From Verrucomicrobiota bacterium (GTDB taxonomy: Bacteria; Verrucomicrobiota; Verrucomicrobiia; Limisphaerales; JAHDYP01), in contig JAHDYP010000017.1 in NCBI GenBank assembly GCA_023383055.1, forward strand, positions 870 to 63,386: a stretch of 62,517 nucleotides of DNA. Reading direction: 5' to 3'. Positions 17,592 to 23,378 of this stretch are shown here, piece after piece (within the stretch, counting starts at the first letter, position 1; the number at the start of each line of letters is the position of its first letter). Under the pieces are notes generated by a model. The model did not search any database and was not told the DNA's origin. It worked only from the letters and a program-made list of their open reading frames with translations. The translations under genes were made by a program, and so were the position numbers.

Positions 17592-17948
17592 TTACGATGG
17601 CAACCCATGCTGGACTGCGACCTCCAGGCTCCGCCGGTAAGCGCTCGCGAGGAACTCCGGCTCATGCTCTTCGCCACCGTGCCAGACAGGGCCGACCGCG
17701 TGGATGACGTGCCGCGCTTTCAGGTCGCCGCCGGTGGTGATGACAGCATCGCCGATGGGACAACCTCCAATGCGCCGACACTCCTCGTAAATGCGTGGGC
17801 CACCCTTCGTGTGAATAGTGCCGTCAGTGCCCGTGCCCTTGTTCAGCCTCCAGTGCGCGGCGGTGACAACCGCATCGGTGTCCTGATCCGCGATGTCGCC
17901 TGTGACAAGCCGCAGCATCGTCTTTCCGATTTTGGCTTGCGTGGGCAT
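17592..17948 (-). pseudogene. macro-domain (ADP-ribose hydrolase-like) gene, 3' truncated
   Basis: A 118-residue product with the first two thirds of a macro domain: LRLVTGDIADQDTDAVVTAA (substrate-binding loop 1, residues 12-31), GTGTDGTIHTKGGPRIYEEC, GGCPIGDAVITTGGDLKARH, VIHAVGPVW. Macro domains remove or bind ADP-ribose. The usual GVYG-type phosphate loop and last helices are missing, because a TAA follows at HGLPS. The normal asparagine-rich NAAN core reads TAAH. Truncation and this substitution suggest a non-functional gene. It lies at the minus-strand downstream end of the cassette-like array. Confidence 0.65.
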
Positions 17949-18289
17949 GGCTGCGACGCGCCGACCCGGCTAACGTAAAGGTCGTCGATCCGCCTGAGTG
18001 GACGTTCGATATGAAACCGGCGCGCACGCTAGTCGGATTCGACGAAGCGCCTTTGTGTCCGCCCAGCATGGACGCAGTCCAAAAGGAATTCAAGCTCCCT
18101 GTGCAGCCGATTGGCGGAGCCTTGGCCCCGAGTCAGCGTGGCAGAGAAAGAGTGCTGCTTCATCCTTCGGGACTGTCAGGAACCGCCGGATGCGGAGCCG
18201 CATGTCAGGCTTGTCCCACCGAAGCTGGCGCGAAGGCGGGTGCTGTGGGGGCCGACGGGGCAATCCCTTCGGCTACCCGATTCGCCATT
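17949..18289 (+). pseudogene. frameshifted unidentified plus-strand gene remnant
   Basis: One plus-strand frame (through ATG 18011) reads RRADPANVKVVDPPEWTFDM, KPARTLVGFDEAPLCPPSMD and KLPVQPIGGALAP. From about 18137 the neighbouring frame continues as AEKECCFILRDCQEPPDAEP and HVRLVPPKLARRRVLWGPTG. The two pieces look like one coding sequence split by a frameshift. Family unknown. It is antisense to nothing convincing in this interval but runs head-on into the SMI1/KNR4-like gene. Confidence 0.3.
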
Positions 18290-19018
18290 CTACCGACCGA
18301 AAAGCTTGGTAAACAATCCTGTCTTTGGAGGCTTCGCATATCCGAAAATCCTGTCGTATCCGTGACGTCGCACTTCTGTCCGAGGACCGTATCTTCCCCA
18401 AGAGAATCCCATGCCCGGACTGGCAGTGCGCAAATCCACAACCTGAAAATGCCCAGGCAATGCCGAGGCAAAGGCTCGTAACGCGGAATCTGGCGACGCC
18501 GCTGCGGCTGGCTGATCGATAACCCCAGGATTCTTCCGCCATACGTCGAAAAGCCTGTCCTTGTGAACATCGTCAACAAGAGACTTGTGTGGCGGCGTGC
18601 TCATGCGAAAGACCTCTGTCAGGAAAGAAGCGATATCGCTGCTCTGATACAAAATCACCGGAGCGTCGTGACAGGCAAAGAAGACGGGGGCAGTCTTGGC
18701 TGTCTGCGGAGTGAGATCAAGAACCCAGAAATTGCCAAATCCGTCGCGAGCGATCGGGATGCCGTTCGGGAACACTTCTTTCTGCTCGAACGCCATGTCG
18801 CGACCGGTGAAGTCAATCCCGTCGAGGCAACCATCAATACCCGAGCAGAAGGACAGGAGCGATCTCAACTCTTCGGGCAACGGCTGGCCTGCTTCCTTTT
18901 CCAGTGAGTCAATTTGGTCTGCTTCCAGCGCCGGTGCTAACTCAAGCCGCACAGGCTCGCCGTCTTCGTCAACCAACTTGGCCTGTTGGGCGTTCGTGAT
19001 GTGCTCGATGGCGGTCAT
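18290..19018 (-). CDS. SMI1/KNR4 family protein (cassette cargo)
   Basis: A 242-residue soluble protein. Residues about 35-130 fit the SMI1/KNR4 (SUKH) fold: QIDSLEKEAGQPLPEELRSL, LSFCSGIDGCLDGIDFTG, then RDGFGNFWVLDLTPQ and PVFFACHDAPVILYQSSDIA. SUKH proteins often serve as immunity proteins against contact-dependent toxins, but no toxin gene is nearby. Start at ATG 19018, 17 bases downstream of the previous gene's stop, just past the degenerate attC at 19029-19122. No attC was recognised after its own stop. Probably an ex-cassette. Confidence 0.65.
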   Translation of the reverse strand: MTAIEHITNAQQAKLVDEDGEPVRLELAPALEADQIDSLEKEAGQPLPEELRSLLSFCSGIDGCLDGIDFTGRDMAFEQKEVFPNGIPIARDGFGNFWVLDLTPQTAKTAPVFFACHDAPVILYQSSDIASFLTEVFRMSTPPHKSLVDDVHKDRLFDVWRKNPGVIDQPAAAASPDSALRAFASALPGHFQVVDLRTASPGMGFSWGRYGPRTEVRRHGYDRIFGYAKPPKTGLFTKLFGR

Positions 19019-19028
19019 GGCTTATGGC

Positions 19029-19122
19029 GACGAATCAGCTCACCGATGGCGGCCCCCCAGTGAGCTCCGAATCGCTGACCGGCGTCGCGGGGCCGCCGTT
19101 CGGTGCAGCGCCGGGTTGGTCC
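19029..19122 (-). repeat. degenerate attC-like site overlapping a gene 3' end
   Basis: On the minus strand the site opens with ACCAACC and forms the stem CACCGAACGGCGGCCCC against GGGGCCGCCATCGGTG, with an extra-helical base, as in attC L-boxes. The expected GTTRRRY at the far end is not present (GATTCGTCG instead). It lies inside the last codons of the 19035-19763 gene and 10 bases before the start of the SMI1/KNR4-like gene, the position an attC should have. Confidence 0.5.
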
Positions 19123-19763
19123 GTTCTCGTCTTGATCCAGGGCAGCGGCCTAAATGTCTCGTCCGGCAAATCGGTGGGCAGATTGTAACCCGCTGCGGCC
19201 ATTCGCTGAACGAAGGGCGCCAGGTCTTCCGCGCCCGCGAAATGAGCCCAGACCACCTCATGATGGTCAACGCCAATAATCAGTTTCGCGTGATCGGGAA
19301 CCAGGAACACGTCCTCCCAGGTGCTCCAACCAAACGCGCAGTGGACGAAGAGCACGGCGAGGACCGCAGCCAAGTCCGGGCGGTGGAACTGAACCGCACC
19401 CTGCCACCGCTCGGGAATGCCGGCTCCCCGGTAGACGGTGGCAATGAGCAAATCGCCCTCGCTCTTGGTCGTCGGGGACCAGGAGCCATTCCGGCACCAG
19501 AGATAGCAGCTCTGCCAAGCAGGAATGGCGTCCAGGATCGAGTGGAGAAAATGCGCCAATCCCCGCGGCTCGTCAGGCCGCCCCCAGCAACGATCGAATA
19601 CGCGATAGGGCTTGAAAACCACTTGCTGTTGGTCAGACGAGTACCGGTCGTCGAGGATAATCTCCTTGGCGCCAGCCCACGCCAGGAACTCTTTGGCGGG
19701 CATCGGGAGCCCTCCTCCTGTCGGGGTGCCTTGCTTGCCAAGGAATTTTTCAATGAGATGCAT
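19035..19763 (-). CDS. uncharacterised cassette protein with attC-encoded tail
   Basis: A 242-residue soluble protein beginning MHLIEKFLGKQGTPTGGGLP. No named family was recognised. Its central part, EDVFLVPDHAKLIIGVDHHE then AAAGYNLPTDLPDE, resembles other small cargo proteins of environmental cassettes. The last about 28 residues (from TDQPGAAPNGGPATP onward) are simply the translation of the attC-like hairpin, so the ancestral protein probably ended before them. Start at ATG 19763, 18 bases after the end of the attC at 19781. Minus-strand array orientation. Confidence 0.6.
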   Translation of the reverse strand: MHLIEKFLGKQGTPTGGGLPMPAKEFLAWAGAKEIILDDRYSSDQQQVVFKPYRVFDRCWGRPDEPRGLAHFLHSILDAIPAWQSCYLWCRNGSWSPTTKSEGDLLIATVYRGAGIPERWQGAVQFHRPDLAAVLAVLFVHCAFGWSTWEDVFLVPDHAKLIIGVDHHEVVWAHFAGAEDLAPFVQRMAAAGYNLPTDLPDETFRPLPWIKTRTDQPGAAPNGGPATPVSDSELTGGPPSVS

Positions 19764-19780
19764 GGTCGATCACCAAGGTT

Positions 19781-19874
19781 GCCCAACGCTCCGTATAGGC
19801 AGGCCGGGCCGATGATGATCAACCGTCATCGGAGACGTGATCCCGGCCTGGCCTGAAGCCGGATGGTTGGATGC
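19781..19874 (-). repeat. integron attC site 1
   Basis: Read on the minus strand it runs from ATCCAACC to GCGTTGGGC. The R-boxes are CCAAC/GTTGG. The L-box arms AGGCCAGGCCGGG and CCCGGCCTGCCT pair with one extra-helical C, and the loop contains CGTCTCCGATGAC. It sits between the stop of the TIGR03067-like gene (19888) and the start of the next gene (19763). It is similar in sequence to attC 4 at 21466 (shared CATCCGGCT, GCCGGGATC, CGTCTCCGATGAC, CCCGGCCTGCCT), as expected for one chromosomal integron. Confidence 0.8.
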
Positions 19875-19887
19875 GTTGTCACATCGA

Positions 19888-20352
19888 CTACTTACGATGG
19901 AGAAGGAGTACCCGCCCGCCGTCAGCATCAAACGCCGTAGGGGGTTTCCCCTCGCCTCCTAGGCAAAGTCGCAGACCCTCTCCTTTCAGTTCGTAGATCG
20001 CATATCTCGGGGGCGCGTTGGTGTCTTGGGCATCGGTCATCTCGATGCTCTTCGGTTGTGCCAGGGGATCGATTCGGTATACATACGTCGTTGTCGCTCC
20101 AGCCGGGTCTTTCATGATCATCTTGCCCCCCGCAAAGGTGATAGAGCCTCCCGGTGCCTCAACGGTCTTTCCGGACATCGTGACTGAAACCAGACTCCAA
20201 TTCGCTTCCAACGCAATCGCCTCTCGTCGCTGGACCTCGGCCAAAGTTGCGCCAGGTGCCGCCGTGTCCGACCCCGATGGCTGTTGGCGTGAATCGCACC
20301 CAGAGATCGCAATTGCGATTCCGAGAGCTACGAAATAGCGAGAAGGATTCAT
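19888..20352 (-). CDS. TIGR03067-type lipoprotein (cassette cargo)
   Basis: A 154-residue lipoprotein. The signal ends in the lipobox ISGC (MNPSRYFVALGIAIAISGCD). The mature part follows the TIGR03067 pattern: LEANWSLVSVTMSGK, GGSITFAGGKMIMKD, YRIDPLAQPKSIEMTDAQD, APPRYAIYELKGEGLRLCLG and a closing VLLLHRK. The family is common in planctomycetes and verrucomicrobia and its function is unknown. Start at ATG 20352 because the lipobox follows directly. A longer frame begins inside the attC at 20375-20467 and should not be used. Confidence 0.8.
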   Translation of the reverse strand: MNPSRYFVALGIAIAISGCDSRQQPSGSDTAAPGATLAEVQRREAIALEANWSLVSVTMSGKTVEAPGGSITFAGGKMIMKDPAGATTTYVYRIDPLAQPKSIEMTDAQDTNAPPRYAIYELKGEGLRLCLGGEGKPPTAFDADGGRVLLLHRK

Positions 20353-20374
20353 GTGCGAGTATCGGATTTGAGTC

Positions 20375-20467
20375 GCATCCAACGCAGAGTGCAGCCACGC
20401 CGGGCTGAGAGCGAGCGGAAAACACACGGAGCGCCTCCCGGCGTCGGCTGGCACGAATTGTTGGAGC
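20375..20467 (-). repeat. integron attC site 2
   Basis: The clearest attC of the window. On the minus strand it opens GCTCCAACAATTC and closes CTCTGCGTTGGATGC. The arms GTGCCAGCCGACGCCGGG and CCCGGCGTGGCTGCAC pair except for two extra-helical bases on one side. The AATTC/CTCTG segment next to the R-boxes stays unpaired, matching the unpaired central spacer of folded attC sites. It separates the lipoprotein gene ending at 20475 from the TIGR03067-like gene starting at 20352. Confidence 0.85.
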
Positions 20468-20474
20468 ACATGAT

Positions 20475-20879
20475 CTAAGACCCCCGGGGACGACCAGCTT
20501 CAATCCAAGCTTCCTCGCATCGCGGACAAATCCATACATACGCATACACCGGCCCGTTGCCTGGCCCCACACATCCCGAGTCGACCGGCTGCCCTCCGTG
20601 AGGATATGGGGAGTGCTCAAAGTACGGAGGTATCAAACCGTAGCCTACGACTGCTACCGACTCCCGCGACATCTTGAGGTGGTGCAGCTCGCATTCGGAG
20701 GGAGTCCCTGCTGTGCAGTCCTTGTAGAGCCGCCCGGTTGCGGGAACCCGATGCTGGAAGCTGGCTGGCAAGAGAACTTCCTTGGCAGACTCGGATGAAG
20801 CGGCCCGAGGAGAGGTGCCAGGCTGTGCACATCCGGTAACCGCGAGCACTGCCACAACAAATAGACGAGCCGCTTTCAT
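20475..20879 (-). CDS. small lipoprotein with cysteine-rich C-terminus (cassette cargo)
   Basis: A 134-residue lipoprotein with signal MKAARLFVVAVLAVTGCAQP (lipobox VTGC). The mature part is cysteine-rich, including YKDCTAGTPSECELHHLKMS and a C-terminal YVWICPRCEEAWIEAG with a CPRC pair that could bind zinc. Family unknown. Start at ATG 20879, only 3 bases after the GTTGGAGC end of attC 3. An upstream in-frame TTG lies inside the attC and is excluded. Typical cassette layout. Confidence 0.7.
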   Translation of the reverse strand: MKAARLFVVAVLAVTGCAQPGTSPRAASSESAKEVLLPASFQHRVPATGRLYKDCTAGTPSECELHHLKMSRESVAVVGYGLIPPYFEHSPYPHGGQPVDSGCVGPGNGPVYAYVWICPRCEEAWIEAGRPRGS

Positions 20880-20881
20880 TT

Positions 20882-21010
20882 GCTCCAACGATCAAGGCTC
20901 ACCGACCGCCGCTGGAACCGGACTCTGGCAGCGAATCCAGCGTCCGATCATCCGGGGTATCCGGAGCGGAGGCGCGGGGCGGCGGTTCGTGTGCATCCGA
21001 TTGTTAGAGC
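20882..21010 (-). repeat. integron attC site 3
   Basis: A 129-base site. The minus strand opens GCTCTAACAATCGGATGCAC and closes GTGAGCCTTGATCGTTGGAGC. The R-boxes CTCTAAC/GTTGGAG are complementary apart from a wobble pair. The arms CACGAACCGCC and GGCGGTCGGTG pair with an extra-helical base. The TAA stop of the upstream gene (21004-21006) lies within the opening TCTAAC, a classic cassette arrangement. Confidence 0.82.
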
Positions 21011-21462
21011 TCTCTCTCCCACTTCTTAACAAGCTTGTAGCCATGTGATGCGAGTGGCTCGATGACATGATTGAGGTGCGACTTGGTGTTCGCGTAAAAC
21101 GTAATCCAATCGTCGTGGTCTGCATAGAAAACAAACGGCTTCGGGGTCGGGATGCAAATGAAGTCTGGGCCATCCCAAAATGCAGCACACAATAAAGCCT
21201 TTGCCTCCGCGGGTGACTGCGCAACGAGCGACACGTCATGAGTAAGCGCAGCACCGTCGGGGCAAAGCGCGCTCATCCGCACCGTGTCGAGAATCACCGA
21301 GTCAATCGTGACAGTCGCTGCCTCAAGACCGCCGTGCGCTGTGATGATGGTCGAAACAAACCGCTCCAACTCTCCGGCGTCCGGCCTCTCGACCGTCTGC
21401 TGAAACCTCCAAGGAGTGCGGCGGAACTTCTTTATGGCGCCGGGAGTGGGAGTGGCGGTCAT
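21004..21462 (-). CDS. uncharacterised cassette protein
   Basis: A 152-residue soluble protein (MTATPTPGAIKKFRRTPWRF to LVKKWEREL). The C-terminal KPFVFYADHDDWITFYANTK and HLNHVIEPLASHGYKLV pattern is of a kind I associate with cassette-borne proteins of verrucomicrobia and planctomycetes, but no named family applies. The start codon is 3 bases from the GTTAGAGC end of attC 4 and the stop codon lies in the first core of attC 3. The whole unit is therefore a textbook promoterless gene cassette. Confidence 0.7.
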   Translation of the reverse strand: MTATPTPGAIKKFRRTPWRFQQTVERPDAGELERFVSTIITAHGGLEAATVTIDSVILDTVRMSALCPDGAALTHDVSLVAQSPAEAKALLCAAFWDGPDFICIPTPKPFVFYADHDDWITFYANTKSHLNHVIEPLASHGYKLVKKWEREL

Positions 21463-21465
21463 AAA

Positions 21466-21558
21466 GCTCTAACGACCCGTAAAGGCAGGCCGGGCCAAAG
21501 ATTGTTCATTTGTCATCGGAGACGCGATCCCGGCGTTCGGTGCAGCCGGATGGTTCGG
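21466..21558 (-). repeat. integron attC site 4
   Basis: On the minus strand it runs from CCGAACCATCCGG to GGGTCGTTAGAGC, with the arms GCCGGGATC/GGCCCGGCC and the loop CGTCTCCGATGAC. It shares most of its sequence with attC 1. The R' end GTTAGAGC is followed after three bases by the next gene's ATG (21462). Its left core (CGAAC) is less perfect; an alternative left boundary is the TTCTAAC at the end of the upstream gene (21586). Confidence 0.75.
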
Positions 21559-21585
21559 CGGTCTCTTGGAGGAGTCTTGCATCAG

Positions 21586-21951
21586 TTAGAAATGCCACTC
21601 CATGTGGCTGAAAGTCGGTACGTTCTGAACCTGCCAGATCAAGATGCAAAAACCCGTCAGTCCGAGCGCGAGTAGCCAAACGAAGGAGAGGAGTATCTCA
21701 AGCGCGGCTCCCGCCTGGGGACGACGACAGACGAGCCACAGCCCGATCGGGAGGGCAACCGTGGGCAGGACATACAGCCATGCGGCGTAGGGAACCAGTA
21801 TCTCGTTTATGGCAATCAACTGACCGCCTTCGTGCTCGAACTTGAACCGGAGGTGGGAGAAGTGCGTGTACGCCCCAACGAACCACACCGATGCGATGAG
21901 CCCAACCACGGCAGCGATCAGCCTCACCAGATTAACCCGTGATATCGTCAT
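21586..21951 (-). CDS. small three-to-four-span membrane protein (cassette cargo)
   Basis: A 121-residue membrane protein beginning MTISRVNLVRLIAAVVGLIA. Hydrophobic segments lie at about residues 8-26, 55-75 (WLYVLPTVALPIGLWLVC) and 85-108 (LLSFVWLLALGLTGFCILIW). Start at ATG 21951, two bases past the end of the degenerate site at 21953. The stop TAA is inside TTCTAAC, again resembling an attC core. A longer frame upstream runs through the hairpin and is rejected. Family unknown. Confidence 0.6.
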   Translation of the reverse strand: MTISRVNLVRLIAAVVGLIASVWFVGAYTHFSHLRFKFEHEGGQLIAINEILVPYAAWLYVLPTVALPIGLWLVCRRPQAGAALEILLSFVWLLALGLTGFCILIWQVQNVPTFSHMEWHF

Positions 21952-21952
21952 G

Positions 21953-22043
21953 CGCGCAACCTCTCCGCCGAGTGCACCCACGCCGGGCTGGTGGCAATCG
22001 TATTCACGGCAGCGCTCAACCGGCGTGGGGTCGCACGGCCATA
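21953..22043 (-). repeat. degenerate attC-like hairpin
   Basis: The minus strand contains GCGACCCCACGCCGG and CCCGGCGTGGGTGC, a stem with an extra-helical base and a loop of about 35 bases. It ends in GGTTGCGCGC immediately before the ATG of the 21586-21951 gene. The left core lacks a clear AAC. Position (between a stop at 22044 and a start at 21951) and stem structure make it a probable decayed attC. Confidence 0.5.
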
Positions 22044-22379
22044 TCACCAGGCAACCTCCCTGTATTCTCCACCGCCAATCTGAACCGTAACAACTCGGAG
22101 ACGCTCGGAAACACCCATGGGTGCTCTCCATGCAAAATCGTCCTCAAACGCGAGGAGATGTGTTTCAGACTTTCCGGACGGGAGCGTATGGACCAACTCG
22201 GTCGTGTACCACTCGGCATCGCCCACGTACTGGACAACACGGAACTTGTGCCCATCGGATGTCTCACACCGGGCTAAAGTGCGCTTCGGCAGGACCACAT
22301 CGGGCAGCCACAGACCGTACCCATGCGCGAGGAAATACAACCCGGCGACGTGCGTGATTGCTCTCGCGCATGTATGCAT
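22044..22379 (-). CDS. uncharacterised exported or membrane protein, probably frameshifted
   Basis: From ATG 22379 (GAGGAG three bases upstream) a 111-residue product begins MHTCARAITHVAGLYFLAHG and continues VLPKRTLARCETSDGHKFRV. In the neighbouring frame an overlapping ORF starting at ATG 22482 reads MGELNVGIVVTAAVGGFFAG, RQFTAMSWNRYFEEYAYMRE. That is a membrane anchor that would join naturally to AGLYFLAHGYGLWLPD. A frameshift near 22350 may have split one gene of about 145 codons. The stop abuts the attC-like hairpin at 21953-22043, so this was probably the upstream-most cassette. Nothing certain is seen in 22483-22630. Confidence 0.45.
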   Translation of the reverse strand: MHTCARAITHVAGLYFLAHGYGLWLPDVVLPKRTLARCETSDGHKFRVVQYVGDAEWYTTELVHTLPSGKSETHLLAFEDDFAWRAPMGVSERLRVVTVQIGGGEYREVAW

Positions 22380-22630
22380 ACTCCTCGAAATACCGGTTCC
22401 AAGACATGGCCGTAAACTGGCGACCGGCAAAGAACCCGCCAACCGCTGCCGTCACCACTATCCCGACGTTCAACTCACCCATGCGGCCCGGGCACAGGCT
22501 CCCAGAGCGGGTGTGCCTCGAAGATCTCACAGGACATACGAAGCGTCCAGGCGGGGGCGCAGTGGGTGGAATGGATGGTTGCCACCTGGCCACACCCAAG
22601 CGTGAACCGAGGCAACCGGCGATATGGGCT

Positions 22631-23156
22631 TCACCACTTCTCCCGATGCACGTAGGCCGGGTTGAACCGGGTGCGCGACTCCTTTTCCTCACCCGGGTGG
22701 CCCAGGGCGATGCACGCCACCGGCATGACCGGGACGGGCAGCCCAAGAATCTCCTTCACCTTTCTGATCTTATCCTCCCGTGGATGGACTCCAAGCCAGC
22801 AGGCACCCAGGCCGAGCGCATGCGCCGCCAGCAACAAGTTTTCAATCGCTGCGGCGCAATCCTGCAGGGCATAGCTCAACTGGCGGTCGTGCGCTGCATC
22901 CAGGTCGGCGCAGACCGTGATGCATAGGCTGGCAGTGTTGAGCATGTCCCCGTTCGTCAGGACGGTGGCGAGAGCTGCCCGCATTTCCGGTAATTGGCTG
23001 ACCACGAAACGCCAGGGATCCTTGGCCACTGCCGAGGGGGCAGCCATCGCCGCTTGCAGTAACGCGTTGATGGTGGTTTCGCCGATTTCGCCGGGCTCGA
23101 AAAGCCGGATGCTACGACGGCCAAGGATGAATTGCAGTTGATCTTGCGCGTTCATG
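22631..23156 (-). CDS. nitroreductase family protein
   Basis: A 175-residue FMN-dependent nitroreductase-fold protein. Key segments are LGRRSIRLFEPGEI (residues 11-24, the phosphate-binding RRS), AAMAAPSAVAKDPWRFVV, YALQDCAAAIENLLLAAHAL and GLGACWLGVHP. The family reduces nitro compounds, quinones or enones with NAD(P)H. Start taken at ATG 23156, giving the usual short lead to the RRSIR motif; an upstream in-frame ATG would add 24 residues of unusual sequence. It stands alone and is the first ordinary chromosomal gene right of the cassette region. Confidence 0.88.
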
Positions 23157-23378
23157 GATTGATCTCGGATGACGAAGCCAGACTTTAAAGACACCTCAAG
23201 ATATAGCCAGACGTAATCCTGTTTCACCATCGGGCGAGTTGGCTGCCGGAGGTGGCTTCATTGAGCATTACCTTGTGCCGATCGTTTACCCGGCAGAGCT
23301 GTCTCGAGAGACCCAGATTCTCCTCGGCGAGGGGTGCTGGTGGTGAACTGCCTGGCGTATGCAATCCTCTTCCAGTCA

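Noticed and set aside
18290..19018. SMI1/KNR4-like protein as immunity gene of a toxin system
   Set aside because: No toxin, repeat-rich secreted effector or secretion locus is adjacent; cassette cargo is the simpler reading.
22631..23378. An integron integrase next to the array
   Set aside because: The genes bordering the array are a nitroreductase and a FAD oxidoreductase; no tyrosine-recombinase motif (R...HxLRH...Y) was seen anywhere in the window.
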